From Rhodopseudomonas pseudopalustris (GTDB lineage Bacteria; Pseudomonadota; Alphaproteobacteria; Rhizobiales; Xanthobacteraceae), in contig NZ_FODT01000002.1 in assembly GCF_900110435.1 (NCBI RefSeq), forward strand, positions 124,001-188,000: 64,000 nt of DNA, written 5' to 3'. A program made the position numbers and the translations under genes. Position 1 is the first letter of the stretch. Every line of letters starts with the position of its first letter. The notes under the pieces were generated by a model. It had not been told where the DNA came from. It saw only the letters and a list, made by a program, of their open reading frames with translations, and searched no databases. Below, piece after piece: positions 51,681 through 61,273 of this stretch.

Positions 51681-52658
51681 TCAGGCCCCGGCGGAGATGC
51701 GCGGGTCGAGCCGCGCATAGAGCAGGTCGACCAGAAAATTGACGGCGATCACCAGCAGCGCCGAGACGAACACGATGCCGAGCAAAGTGTTGAGGTCGCG
51801 CTGCACCACCGATTCATAAGCAAGCCGGCCGAGGCCGGGCAGCGAGAACACGCTCTCGACCACCACCGAGCCGCCCAGCATGGTGCCGGCCTGCAGTCCG
51901 ATCAGCGTCACCATCGGTAACAGCGCGTTGCGCAGCACGTGGCGGACGACGATGCGGGTCTCGTCGAGCCCCTTGGCGCGCGCGGTACGGACGAAATCGA
52001 GGTTCAGCACCTCCAGCATCGACGCCCGCATGATCCGCAGATAGATCGCCAGAAAGATCAGTCCGAGCGTCAGCGTCGGCAGCACCAGATGGCTGGCGAT
52101 GTCGAGCGTCCGCGCGAGGCCGGTCGAGGCGGCGCCGATGTCCTCGAAGCCGCCGGCCGGCAGCCATTGCAGATAGACCGAGAACACCACGATCGCCATC
52201 AGCCCGAACCAGAACGACGGCGTCGCGTAGAAAATCAGGCCGAGCGTCGAGATCAGCGTGTCGGGCCATTTGTTGACGCCGCGCGCCGCAATCACGCCGA
52301 GCACCAGGCCGGCGAAGAACGCGAACGACAGCGACGCGGTCATCAGCAACAGCGTCGGCGGCAGCCGCTCCAGGATCACGGTGGCGACCGGCTTGCCGTA
52401 GATCGACGAGAAGCCGAGATCGAACCGCACCAGCCGCCACAGATAGTTGCCGAGCTGCATCGGGACCGACAGGTCGAGCCCGTAGAACTGCCGCAGCTCG
52501 CGCGCGGTCGCGGCGTCGCCGCCACCCATCTGCGCCATCATCGCGTCCACGGTGTCGCCGGGCGCGAATTGCAGCAGCACGAAGATGCCGATCAGGATCA
52601 GAAACAAGGTCGGGATCGAGGCGGCGAGCCGCCGCCCCGCGAGGCTCAGGATACGCAT
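51681..52658 (-). CDS. dppB: Oligopeptide ABC transporter permease (DppB-like)
   Basis: 325 residues. The N-terminal helix with LILIGIFVLLQFAPGDTVDAM, a periplasmic segment with LRQFYGLD, and the coupling loop DFVRTARAKGLDETRIVVRHVLRN are those of DppB. A loop at about 165-185 (QWLPAGGFEDIGA) is also standard. Follows the binding-protein gene by 24 bp. Confidence 0.9.
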   Translation of the reverse strand: MRILSLAGRRLAASIPTLFLILIGIFVLLQFAPGDTVDAMMAQMGGGDAATARELRQFYGLDLSVPMQLGNYLWRLVRFDLGFSSIYGKPVATVILERLPPTLLLMTASLSFAFFAGLVLGVIAARGVNKWPDTLISTLGLIFYATPSFWFGLMAIVVFSVYLQWLPAGGFEDIGAASTGLARTLDIASHLVLPTLTLGLIFLAIYLRIMRASMLEVLNLDFVRTARAKGLDETRIVVRHVLRNALLPMVTLIGLQAGTMLGGSVVVESVFSLPGLGRLAYESVVQRDLNTLLGIVFVSALLVIAVNFLVDLLYARLDPRISAGA

Positions 52659-52682
52659 GCGCTCATCTTGGCTGAGTTGGCG

Positions 52683-54299
52683 CTATTCGGCCAGCCAAAG
52701 ATCATGCCAGGTCGATGACGCCCAGCGCGGATTGTTGGAGTGATTGCGCGCCTTGGCGGAGATCACCGTGACGAACAATTGCTCGATCGGCATCCAGATC
52801 GGCAGTTCGGTGTTGGCGCGGGTGACGAAATCGGCATACAGCGCCTTGCGCTTGACGGGATCGACCTCGGTGGCGGCGTTATCGATGATCTTGTCGGTGG
52901 TGGCGTCTTCCCAGCCCCACTGATTAGTCCACGGCGCGCCCTTGGGCTGGCCGGAGCGATACCACACCGTGGTCGAGACCGCTGGATCGTTGCGATACTG
53001 GTGCCAGCCGGTGGCGAGGTCGAAGGCGTGTTCGTCATAGACCTGCTTGAGGAAGCCGCCGCCATCGTTGCGCACGATCTCGACCTGGACGCCGATCTCC
53101 GACAGGGATTGCTGGATGAAGGTCGCCCACAGCGAGATGTCCTCACCCCACGGCGCCGGCAACAGCCGCAGCGAGAGGCGGGTGCCGCCGCCTGCGGGCT
53201 TCAGCCCGGCCTCGTCGAGCAGCGCGATCGCCTTCTTCTTGTCGTAAGCGTATTGCGGCGTGTTCGGGCCGGGATAGAAATCGGTCGAGGTCGAGGGGAT
53301 CGGCCCGGTGCCGAGCCTGGCGAAGTCGCCGAGGAAATTCTCGATGAAGAACGGCACGTTGATCGCGTGCGCGATCGCTTGGCGGACGCGGATGTCCGAC
53401 AGCTCCTTGCGGCGGAAGTTGAACTCCAGCGTGTTGGTGCGGGCGTTGCCCTCGTTGCCCTTGGTCGAGACGATGAAGCGCTTGTCCTTGCCGAGCCGCG
53501 CCATGTCGGAAATCGTCAGGCCCGAGAACGGGCTGAGATGCAGGCTGCCGGCTTCGAGCTGCGCCGCCGCCGCGGCGCGGTCGGTGATCACCCGCCAGAC
53601 GATGCGGTCGAGATAGGGCGCATTCGGCCGCCAGTAATTGTCGTTGCGGTCGGCGATGATGTACTGGCCGCGCTCGTATTTGTTGAACTTGAACGGGCCG
53701 GTGCCGATCGGCGCGAGATTGACCGGGTTCTGGCGGATGTCGCCGGTCTCGTAGATGTGCTTGGGCGAGACGTAACCGAGGTCCGGCAGCGCGCGCAGCA
53801 GCAAATTGAGCGGCATCGGCCGCTCGTAACGGAAGATCGCAGTCTGCGGATCGGGGGTGTCGACCGCGGTGAGGAACAGCTGCAGCGTCGATCCGTAGTT
53901 GAGGATCTTCTTCCACATGTTCAGCGCGGTGAAGGCGACGTCCTCGGAGGTGAACGGCTTGCCGTCGTGCCAGACGACGCCCTTGCGCAACTTGAAAGTG
54001 ATCGTCTTGCCGTCCGGCGTCGATTCCCAGCTCTCCGCCAGCACGCCGACCGGATTGCCGGCGGCGTCGAGATCGACCAGCGGCTCCTGGATCTTGCCGC
54101 CGATGATGTACACGCCGGTCGATGCCTGCAAGCTGGGGTTGAGCTGGCGTTGCTCCGCGCCGTAATGCACGTTGAACACCCCGCCCTTGCGCGGCGTCTC
54201 CTGCGCGAACGCCCGCATCGGATTGAGTACATTGGCGGCGATGGCGGCCGACGTCAGCAGGACGGTCCGGCGGTTGATCTCGAAGCGCGACAAGGCCAT
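52683..54299 (-). CDS. Oligopeptide-type ABC transporter substrate-binding protein with twin-arginine signal
   Basis: 538 residues, SBP_bac_5 family. The signal contains NRRTVLLTSAAIAANVL (Tat-like RR at about 10-11), then mature KGGVFNVHYGAEQRQLNPSL. WHDGKPFTSEDVAFT (about 110-124) is the family signature. First gene of the four-gene importer. The ligand may be a peptide or another polar compound. Confidence 0.9.
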   Translation of the reverse strand: MALSRFEINRRTVLLTSAAIAANVLNPMRAFAQETPRKGGVFNVHYGAEQRQLNPSLQASTGVYIIGGKIQEPLVDLDAAGNPVGVLAESWESTPDGKTITFKLRKGVVWHDGKPFTSEDVAFTALNMWKKILNYGSTLQLFLTAVDTPDPQTAIFRYERPMPLNLLLRALPDLGYVSPKHIYETGDIRQNPVNLAPIGTGPFKFNKYERGQYIIADRNDNYWRPNAPYLDRIVWRVITDRAAAAAQLEAGSLHLSPFSGLTISDMARLGKDKRFIVSTKGNEGNARTNTLEFNFRRKELSDIRVRQAIAHAINVPFFIENFLGDFARLGTGPIPSTSTDFYPGPNTPQYAYDKKKAIALLDEAGLKPAGGGTRLSLRLLPAPWGEDISLWATFIQQSLSEIGVQVEIVRNDGGGFLKQVYDEHAFDLATGWHQYRNDPAVSTTVWYRSGQPKGAPWTNQWGWEDATTDKIIDNAATEVDPVKRKALYADFVTRANTELPIWMPIEQLFVTVISAKARNHSNNPRWASSTWHDLWLAE

Positions 54300-54426
54300 G
54301 CGGTCTCCTGGCGTGATGCTGTGAAGTGAGCGAAACCATAAGACGATACGAGACCGCCGCTGATCAAGCCATTTTCATTTCCGGTTGTGGCCGGCAAGTT
54401 TCTGCTGCCGCGGCGAGGCGCCGCGA

Positions 54427-56355
54427 TCAGATATTTGCGGCAAGATCGACCAGTTCGTCGAACAGCACGCCGCTGGCCGCCAGCATCGCCTCGACCTTGT
54501 CGGCCGCTTCCGCCACCGTTTGCGCCGAGGTGTCGATCACGAGTTCGCTCGCGGTGGGTGGTTGATAGTCGTTGCCGATTCCGGTGAAATTCTGCAACCC
54601 GCCCGCGCGCGCCTTCGCGTAGTGTCCCTTCGGATCGCGGCGCTCGCACACTTCGGCCGGCGTCGCGACGTGGATCTCGCGGAAGCGGTCGCCGGCAATG
54701 CGGCGAGCGGCGGCGCGGTCGTCGAGCGCGGGTGACACCGCGGCGACGATCGCGATGTGGCCGTTGGCGGCGAGATGCGCGGCGATTTCGGCGAGGCGGC
54801 GGATGTTCTCGCTGCGATCCTGCGGCGAAAAGCCGAGATCGCTGTTGAGCCCGGCGCGCAGCGTATCGCCGTCGAGCAGGATCGGCGAGCCGCCGCGATC
54901 GAACAGCCGGCGCTCCAGCGCCTTGGCGAGCGTCGATTTGCCGGAGCCGGGCAGGCCGGTGAACCACAGCACCGCGCCGCCATGGCGAAAGCGCGCGGCG
55001 CGCTCGTCCGGCCGGAGCGCCGATTCCACCGGCACGATGTCGGCCGTGGCGGCGCGCTGGCCGGAGTCGACGCTGAGCACCAGTCCGCCGCCGGCGATCC
55101 GGCCGCCGACTTCGACCACCAGCCGCCCGGTGCGCGGGAATTCGTCCGCGTGATCGGCGGCCACCGGCTGCGCCAGCGACAGATCAATCTCGCCGACATG
55201 ATTGCGCGCGATCGCCTTGGCCTCGACGCTTTCGAGATCGCCAGGATCGACCGCCTTCTCGATCGCCACCACGGTGGCGCGGGTCTCGCGGGTGCCGAGC
55301 CGCACCAGCAGCGTGGCGCCTGCGGTCAGCGGCTGATCGTGCAGCCAGAAGATCCGCGCGCGCAGCCGCCGCGTGTCGCGCGGCGCCGCGCCGACATGGC
55401 CGATCACGTCGCCGCGCTCGATGAACAATTCGCGGTCGAGCGTGATGCCGACCGAGCGGCCGGCGCCCTGCGGCCCCGACACCGGCGTCACCGGCCAGCT
55501 CTCGACCGTCTTGATCCTGGCGATCTTGCCGGCCGGCATGATGACGATGTCGTCGCCGGCTTGCAGCCGGCCGGACTCGATGCGGCCGGCGACGATCCGG
55601 CGGTCGTCGAATTTGTAGATCGCCTGCACCGGCAGCCGCAGGGCGAGCTGATCGAGCGGCTGCGACGGCGTCAGCGTATCGAGCGCCTCGACCACGGTCG
55701 GGCCGTCGTACCAGGCGATGTTCGTCGTCCGCTCGGCGACGCCGTCGCCGTCGCGCGCCGAAATCGGAATCACCGCGGTCGGCGTGACGCCGAGCGAGGT
55801 GAGATGGGCGGTGATCTCGTCGCTGATATCAGTGAAGCGCGCCGCCGAAAAATCGACGCGGTCCATCTTGTTGACCACCACGGCGACCTGCTTGATGCCG
55901 AGCAGCTGCAGCAAATAGCCGTGCCGCCTTGTCTGGTCGCGGACACCTTCCAGCGCGTCGATGATCAGCACCGCGCCGTCGGCCTGTGAGGCGCCGGTGA
56001 TCATGTTGCGCAAAAATTCCGCGTGGCCGGGCGCGTCGATCAGCACCACGTCGCGCGAGCGGGTACGGAAGCTGATCTGGGTGGTGTCGATGGTGATGCC
56101 CTGATCGCGTTCGGTCTGCAGCGCGTCGAGCAAAAACGACCACTCGAACGGCATTCCGCGCCGGGCGCTGACCGCCTTCAGCATGTCGAGCTTGCCCTCG
56201 GGCAGCGAGCCGGTCTCGTGCAGCAAGCGGCCGACCAGCGTCGATTTGCCATGGTCGACATGGCCGACGATGACGATGCGGACCTGCGGACGTGTGGTAC
56301 CGTTCGGCGTGGCGAGCGTGGAAGGCGGGACGGCGATGGTCATGGCGTCACTCAT
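54427..56355 (-). CDS. cysNC: Bifunctional sulfate adenylyltransferase subunit 1 / APS kinase (CysN-CysC)
   Basis: 642 residues. The N-terminal GTPase has GHVDHGKST (31-39), the G3 DAPGHAEF and G4 NKMD, with EF-Tu-like barrels to about 445. The C-terminal APS kinase (about 460-642) has P-loop GLPGSGKST and an [12 protein letters not shown] block. With CysD it makes APS from sulfate and ATP using GTP hydrolysis; the kinase then yields PAPS. Homologous to NodQ. Its leader is made of five 15-bp repeats, and its ribosome site is weak (CGGACA before ATG). Confidence 0.94.
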   Translation of the reverse strand: MSDAMTIAVPPSTLATPNGTTRPQVRIVIVGHVDHGKSTLVGRLLHETGSLPEGKLDMLKAVSARRGMPFEWSFLLDALQTERDQGITIDTTQISFRTRSRDVVLIDAPGHAEFLRNMITGASQADGAVLIIDALEGVRDQTRRHGYLLQLLGIKQVAVVVNKMDRVDFSAARFTDISDEITAHLTSLGVTPTAVIPISARDGDGVAERTTNIAWYDGPTVVEALDTLTPSQPLDQLALRLPVQAIYKFDDRRIVAGRIESGRLQAGDDIVIMPAGKIARIKTVESWPVTPVSGPQGAGRSVGITLDRELFIERGDVIGHVGAAPRDTRRLRARIFWLHDQPLTAGATLLVRLGTRETRATVVAIEKAVDPGDLESVEAKAIARNHVGEIDLSLAQPVAADHADEFPRTGRLVVEVGGRIAGGGLVLSVDSGQRAATADIVPVESALRPDERAARFRHGGAVLWFTGLPGSGKSTLAKALERRLFDRGGSPILLDGDTLRAGLNSDLGFSPQDRSENIRRLAEIAAHLAANGHIAIVAAVSPALDDRAAARRIAGDRFREIHVATPAEVCERRDPKGHYAKARAGGLQNFTGIGNDYQPPTASELVIDTSAQTVAEAADKVEAMLAASGVLFDELVDLAANI

Positions 56356-56430
56356 TGTCCGATATCACGTTGTCCGAAATTGCAGGGTCCGAAATCACAG
56401 GGTCCGAAACTACACGGTCCGAAACCGCGG
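56356..56430. repeat. 15-bp tandem repeat filling the cysD-cysN spacer (five units)
   Basis: Five consecutive units of type GGTCCGAAATCACAG at 56356-56370, 56371-56385, 56386-56400, 56401-56415 and 56416-56430. The TCCGA core is constant and the last five bases vary. Apart from one base (56431), they occupy the whole gap between the cysD stop (56432-56434) and the cysN ATG (56353-56355). Confidence 0.88.
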
Positions 56431-56431
56431 C

Positions 56432-57307
56432 TCACAGATAGCCGGCGACGCGAAGCCGCTCGAAGGCGTCTTCGGTCTCGTGATCGAGCGCGCGGCCGGC
56501 GCGCTCCGGCACCTTGGTGGTCTGCAATTCGTGCAGGATTTCGTCGATCGAAGAGGCGTTCGACGCCACCGGAAAGGTGATGTCCTGGTCGCCCAGCGAG
56601 CGATAGCGCTTGCCGTTCTGCGCGAGATACAGCGGAATGATCGGGATGTTCTCGCGTTTGGTGTAGGCCCAGATATCGGCCTCGGTCCAATGCAGGATCG
56701 GGTGGATACGCAAGTGAGCGCCGGGCGGCGGCGAGGCGTTGAACTGATCCCAGAATTCCGGCGGCTGATCGCGCACGTCCCATCCGCCCTCGGTGCCGCG
56801 CGGCGAGAACACGCGCTCTTTCGCGCGCGTCGCTTCCTCATCGCGGCGGATGCCGGCGATCAGTCCGTCGAAGCCGTATTTGGCGAGTGCGAGCTTCAGC
56901 CCCTCGGTCTTGCGCGCCGCCGAACGCGCCGCCGGCGGCAGGGTGGGATCGACGCTGTCGATCGGCGGGCAGGGATCGACGCGCAGGTCGAGCTCCCATT
57001 CCTTGGAGTACTGATCGCGGAACGCGTACATCTCCGGAAATTTCTTGCCGGTGTCGACGTGCAGCGCGGGGAACGGGACGCGGCCGAAGAACGCCTTGCG
57101 CGCCAGCCAGATCATCACGTTGGAGTCTTTGCCGAGCGACCACAGCAGCGCCAGTTTTTTCAGCCGCGCGAAACCTTCACGGAAAATGTAGATGCTCTGC
57201 GCTTCCAGCGCGTCGAGGTGATCCATCGGCCGGAGTTGCTCGCGCAGTTCGAGATCCGACAACGGCGCCGGATCGGGGGAGACGGCTTGGCGTACGGCTT
57301 GGGTCAT
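56432..57307 (-). CDS. cysD: Sulfate adenylyltransferase subunit 2
   Basis: 291 residues, standard length for CysD/NodP. PP-loop-type ATP pyrophosphatase fold with LLWSLGKDSNVMIWLARKAF (about 53-72) and the later FSPRGTEGGWDVRDQPPEFW and LHWTEADIWAYTKREN blocks. Forms the adenylyl-transferring subunit with CysN. First gene of cysD-cysNC, divergent from cysH. Confidence 0.95.
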   Translation of the reverse strand: MTQAVRQAVSPDPAPLSDLELREQLRPMDHLDALEAQSIYIFREGFARLKKLALLWSLGKDSNVMIWLARKAFFGRVPFPALHVDTGKKFPEMYAFRDQYSKEWELDLRVDPCPPIDSVDPTLPPAARSAARKTEGLKLALAKYGFDGLIAGIRRDEEATRAKERVFSPRGTEGGWDVRDQPPEFWDQFNASPPPGAHLRIHPILHWTEADIWAYTKRENIPIIPLYLAQNGKRYRSLGDQDITFPVASNASSIDEILHELQTTKVPERAGRALDHETEDAFERLRVAGYL

Positions 57308-57420
57308 TCACGGGCTCCGGGAAAAGCGGTCCCGGATCGCTCCGGGGCGGTCGTGTTGCGCAGCCAGGGGGGTCGCCATTGTCGTCAGGAGAACGAACAT
57401 CTCTGCCGCGCGTTGAAAGG

Positions 57421-57515
57421 AGATAGAATTTCTACGTCCGATATGATCATAAGAAAGAATAATTTTCTAACGATCTGACTTGTAAGATACATAGATAGAA
57501 AATAATTCTAGTCAA
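57421..57515. promoter_or_regulatory. AT-rich cysD/cysH divergent regulatory region with repeated TAGAA/TTCTA sites
   Basis: Within the 287-bp gap between cysD and cysH. TAGAA-T-TTCTA at 57424-57434 and TAGAA-AATAA-TTCTA at 57496-57510 are perfect inverted repeats; a third TTCTA lies at 57465-57469 opposite an AAGAAAGAA stretch. Probably binding sites of a sulfur regulator (LysR/CysB type), by inference. Confidence 0.4.
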
Positions 57516-57594
57516 TCCTTCTTCAATCCAGAGAAGCGCGGGCGGCCGCTTTTTCCTCTTTGGGGATCGTCGCCGCGAACAGGACGTCACAACG

Positions 57595-58341
57595 ATGAGT
57601 GAATGGGCGCAGCCGTTGTCGCCATCGGCGAAGTCACAGCCAGCGAATGAGCCGGCCGAGCGTGCGCGCGAGCTCGATGCAGCGCTCCGCACCGCGTCGC
57701 CGCCCGAGGTCATCGCGGCGGCGCTGCGCGAGGTCGGCCGCGACCGACTTGCGCTGGTGTCGTCGTTCGGCACCGAGTCGGCGGCGCTGTTGAAGGTGAT
57801 GGCCGACGTCGATCCGGCGATCCCGGTGATCTTTCTCGATACCGGCTGGCTGTTCGACGAGACGCTGGCTTACCGTGACACGCTGATCGATCAGTTGGGA
57901 CTGCGCGACGTCCGTTCGATCAGGCCGCCCGACGCCGATCTCGACCGCGACGATCCGGCGCGCGAATTGTGGTTCTCCGATCCGGACAAATGCTGCTTCA
58001 TCCGCAAGGTCGAGCCGCTGCGCCGCGCGCTGTCGCCGTTCGCCGCGTGGCTCAACGGCCGCAAGCGCTTCCAGGGCGGCGCGCGCGCCGAGATCCCCGT
58101 CGTCGAGGCCGACGGCGTCCGCCTGAAGTTCAATCCGTTCGCCAACGTCTCGCGCGAAGAGGTCGCCGCGATCTACACGCTCGGCAAGCTGCCACCGCAT
58201 CCATTACTTGCGTCTGGATTTCTCTCGGTCGGCTGTATGCCGTGCACCAGTCGGGCGGATTCGGAAGCGGATACGCGCTCCGGACGCTGGCAAGGCAGAG
58301 GCAAGACGGAATGCGGTATCCACACGATGAAGACTTCGTAG
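57595..58341 (+). CDS. cysH: Assimilatory adenylylsulfate (APS/PAPS) reductase, Fe-S type
   Basis: 248 residues. Contains the paired cysteines Cys133-Cys134 and the CxxC Cys214/Cys217 that bind [4Fe-4S] in APS-type reductases, and the C-terminal redox-active Cys240 in KTECGIH. ATP-binding-like loop VSSFGTESAALL at about 55-66. It reduces APS to sulfite with thioredoxin. Starts the cysH-sbp-cysTWA unit. Both an APS kinase domain (in CysNC) and an APS-type reductase are present. Confidence 0.92.
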   Translation: MSEWAQPLSPSAKSQPANEPAERARELDAALRTASPPEVIAAALREVGRDRLALVSSFGTESAALLKVMADVDPAIPVIFLDTGWLFDETLAYRDTLIDQLGLRDVRSIRPPDADLDRDDPARELWFSDPDKCCFIRKVEPLRRALSPFAAWLNGRKRFQGGARAEIPVVEADGVRLKFNPFANVSREEVAAIYTLGKLPPHPLLASGFLSVGCMPCTSRADSEADTRSGRWQGRGKTECGIHTMKTS

Positions 58342-58465
58342 CAGATTGCTGTTGCGACACGGCGAACATTGAAATGCGGTTTCGTTGACTTGATCGGGTT
58401 TGTTCTGGAGTTTCGCAGCTCCGCTGTCGACGACACACGCTTCGTCCGGACCATGGAGAATTGAT

Positions 58466-59455
58466 ATGTTTCGCCGAATAATTCCTCTGCTCGCCGGACT
58501 TCTGGTTGCGACGTCCGCGCACGCCGCCGACGTTTCGTTGCTCAACGTGTCGTACGATCCGACCCGCGAACTCTATGCCGCGTTCAACAAGTCGTTTGCC
58601 GCCGCGCATCAAAAAGAGTTCGGCAAGAGCGTCGAGATCAAGCAGTCGCATGGCGGCTCGGGCTCGCAGGCGCGCTCGGTGATCGACGGGCTGCAGGCCG
58701 ACGTCGTCACGCTGGCGCTCGCCTATGACATCGATGCGATCGCCAATAAGGGGCTGCTGTCGAAGGATTGGCAGAAGCGGCTGCCGCAGAATGCGTCGCC
58801 CTACACCTCGACCATCGTGTTCCTGGTGCGCAAAGGCAATCCGAAAGGCATCAAGGACTGGGACGATCTGATCAAGTCCGGCGTCAGTGTCGTGACGCCG
58901 AACCCGAAGACCTCGGGCGGCGCGCGTTGGAACTATCTTGCGGCCTGGGGCTATGCCGAGAAGAAGCTGGGCTCCGCCGAGGCGGCGCGTGAATTTGTCG
59001 GCAAGCTCTACAAGAACGTTCCGGTGCTCGATACCGGCGCGCGCGGTTCGACCGTCACCTTCGTCGAGCGCGGCGTCGGCGACGTATTGCTGGCGTGGGA
59101 GAACGAGGCGTATCTTGCGGTCAAGGAATTCGGCAAGGACAAGTTCGAGATCGTTGCCCCGTCAGTGTCGATCCTGGCCGAGCCGCCGGTGACGATCGTC
59201 GATACCGTCGTCGACAAGAAGGGAACCCGGGCCGCGGCCGAGGCCTATCTGAAATATCTCTACAGCAAGGACGGTCAGGAAATTGCCGCACGGAACTTCT
59301 ACCGTCCGCGCGACCCGGAGGTCGCCAAGACGTATGAAGGCTCGTTCGCCAAGGTCGACCTGTTCACGATCGACGATGCATTCGGAGGCTGGACCAAGGC
59401 GCAGGCCGAGCACTTCGCCGAAAACGGTGTGTTCGACAAGATCTACAAGAACTAG
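58466..59455 (+). CDS. sbp: Sulfate-binding protein (periplasmic)
   Basis: 329 residues from ATG 58466, with GGAGAA seven bases upstream. Signal peptide about 1-21 (ending SAHAAD). Mature motifs [14 protein letters not shown] and [14 protein letters not shown] give the sulfate site, with [16 protein letters not shown] later. Binds sulfate or thiosulfate for CysTWA. A strong hairpin follows its stop, as often seen after binding-protein genes. Confidence 0.94.
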   Translation: MFRRIIPLLAGLLVATSAHAADVSLLNVSYDPTRELYAAFNKSFAAAHQKEFGKSVEIKQSHGGSGSQARSVIDGLQADVVTLALAYDIDAIANKGLLSKDWQKRLPQNASPYTSTIVFLVRKGNPKGIKDWDDLIKSGVSVVTPNPKTSGGARWNYLAAWGYAEKKLGSAEAAREFVGKLYKNVPVLDTGARGSTVTFVERGVGDVLLAWENEAYLAVKEFGKDKFEIVAPSVSILAEPPVTIVDTVVDKKGTRAAAEAYLKYLYSKDGQEIAARNFYRPRDPEVAKTYEGSFAKVDLFTIDDAFGGWTKAQAEHFAENGVFDKIYKN

Positions 59456-59473
59456 GGACGGCGCCGAAATGCG

Positions 59474-59495
59474 CCGCGCCGGGTGTCCGGCGCGG
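59474..59495 (+). promoter_or_regulatory. Intercistronic hairpin between sbp and cysT
   Basis: Perfect 9-bp stem CCGCGCCGG, loop GTGT, CCGGCGCGG, with no T-run. Placed 18 bp after the sbp stop and directly before a GAGGAG segment. Likely an mRNA-stability or attenuation element that favours excess Sbp over permease. Confidence 0.6.
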
Positions 59496-59517
59496 TGAGG
59501 AGTTGAAGGGGGTGGAT

Positions 59518-60351
59518 GTGAGCGCGGTTTCCAGACGGTCGTTGCCGGGGTTCGGCCTGACGATGGGCCTGACCATCATGTGGCTGTCGCTCATGATCCT
59601 GATCCCGCTGGCGGGGTTGTTCGTGAAGACGGCCGAACTCAGCCCTTCCGAATTCTTCGCCACGGTGACGGCGCCGCGCACGCTGCACGCGCTGAAGATC
59701 TCGTTCGGACTGGCCTTCGCGGCGGCGGCGGTCAATCTGGTGGCGGGGCTGCTGATCGTCTGGGCGCTGGTACGCTATCGGTTTCCCGGTCGACGGATCT
59801 TCGACGCTATCGTCGATATCCCGTTCGCGCTGCCGACGGCGGTCGCCGGCATCGCGCTGACGGCGCTGTTCGCGCAGAAGGGCTGGCTCGGCGCGCCGCT
59901 CGCCGAGCTCGGCATCAAGGTGGCGTTCACGCCGCTCGGCATTTTTATCGCGATGATCTTCATCGGCATCCCGTTCGTGGTGCGCACGGTGCAGCCGGTG
60001 CTGATCGACCTCGATGTCGAACTCGAGGAGGCGGCCGAGTGCCTCGGCGCATCGCGCTGGCAGACGATCCGCCGCGTCATCCTGCCGTCGCTCGCCCCCG
60101 CGGCGCTGACCGGCTTCGCGCTCGCTTTCGCCCGTGCCGTCGGCGAATACGGCTCGGTGATCTTCATCGCCGGCAATCTGCCCAACGTGTCGGAGATCGC
60201 GCCGCTGCTGATCGTGATCAGGCTGGCGGAATTCCGCTATGCTGACGCCACCGCGATCGCGGTGGTGATGCTAATCTTCTCCTTCCTGATCATCTTCGTT
60301 CTGAATCGGATCCAGCACTGGGCGCAGACCCGGTCGCTGGCAGTGGCGTGA
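59518..60351 (+). CDS. cysT: Sulfate/thiosulfate ABC transporter permease CysT
   Basis: 277 residues from GTG 59518, preceded by GAAGGGGG at proper distance; alternative in-frame TTG 59503 and GTG 59512 are worse placed. Six helices and the coupling loop [22 protein letters not shown] near residue 180 are typical of CysT (CysU). Runs into cysW with a 4-bp gap. Confidence 0.92.
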   Translation: MSAVSRRSLPGFGLTMGLTIMWLSLMILIPLAGLFVKTAELSPSEFFATVTAPRTLHALKISFGLAFAAAAVNLVAGLLIVWALVRYRFPGRRIFDAIVDIPFALPTAVAGIALTALFAQKGWLGAPLAELGIKVAFTPLGIFIAMIFIGIPFVVRTVQPVLIDLDVELEEAAECLGASRWQTIRRVILPSLAPAALTGFALAFARAVGEYGSVIFIAGNLPNVSEIAPLLIVIRLAEFRYADATAIAVVMLIFSFLIIFVLNRIQHWAQTRSLAVA

Positions 60352-60355
60352 CGCC

Positions 60356-61273
60356 ATGACCTTGGTCGCAACAACCCCTGTAAGGCGTTCCGCCCGCAAG
60401 CCGGTCGCCGCGGTCGGGAGCGATGCAACGGCCGTGCGCCGCCCGGCGCATACCGAGCCGGCTTGGGTGCGGCTGCTGATCATCGGCTTCGCCATCGGCT
60501 TTCTCACCCTGTTCGTGGTGCTGCCGCTGATCCTGGTGTTCTCGGAGGCCCTGTCGAAGGGCGTCGGATTCTATCTGTCGGCGCTCGCCGATGCGGAAGC
60601 GCTGTCGGCGATCAAGCTGACGCTGATCGCGGCCGGCATTTCCGTCGGGCTCAACCTGGTGTTCGGCGTGATCGCGGCGTGGGCGATCGCGAAGTTCGAA
60701 TTTCCCGGCAAGACCCTTCTCATCACGCTGATCGATCTGCCGTTCTCGGTCAGCCCGGTGATCTCCGGCCTGGTGTTCGTGCTGCTGTTCGGCGCGCAGG
60801 GCTTTGTCGGCCCGTGGCTGATGTCCCACGACGTGCAGATCCTGTTCGCGGTGCCGGCGATCGTGCTCGCCACCACCTTCGTCACCTTTCCCTTCGTCGC
60901 GCGCGAACTGATCCCGCTGATGCAGGAACAGGGCGCGCAGGAGGAAGAGGCGGCGATCTCGCTCGGCGCCGGCGGCTGGACGACGTTCTGGCGCGTCACT
61001 TTGCCCAATATCAAATGGGGCCTGCTCTACGGCGTGCTGCTCTGCAACGCCCGTGCCATGGGTGAATTCGGCGCGGTGTCGGTGGTGTCGGGCCATATCC
61101 GCGGCGAAACCAACACCATGCCGCTGCTGGTCGAGATTCTGTATAACGAGTATCAGATGGTCGCGGCCTTCGCGATCGCCTCGCTGCTGGCGCTGCTCGC
61201 GCTCGTGACGTTGATCGTGAAGACCGTACTGGAAGGCCGTATCGAGGAAGGGCTGCACACCGATGACCATTGA
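60356..61273 (+). CDS. cysW: Sulfate/thiosulfate ABC transporter permease CysW
   Basis: 305 residues. A ~32-residue basic tail precedes the first helix; six helices; coupling loop [23 protein letters not shown] near 202 and [23 protein letters not shown] typical of CysW. Its end overlaps the cysA ATG by 11 bp. Confidence 0.93.
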   Translation: MTLVATTPVRRSARKPVAAVGSDATAVRRPAHTEPAWVRLLIIGFAIGFLTLFVVLPLILVFSEALSKGVGFYLSALADAEALSAIKLTLIAAGISVGLNLVFGVIAAWAIAKFEFPGKTLLITLIDLPFSVSPVISGLVFVLLFGAQGFVGPWLMSHDVQILFAVPAIVLATTFVTFPFVARELIPLMQEQGAQEEEAAISLGAGGWTTFWRVTLPNIKWGLLYGVLLCNARAMGEFGAVSVVSGHIRGETNTMPLLVEILYNEYQMVAAFAIASLLALLALVTLIVKTVLEGRIEEGLHTDDH

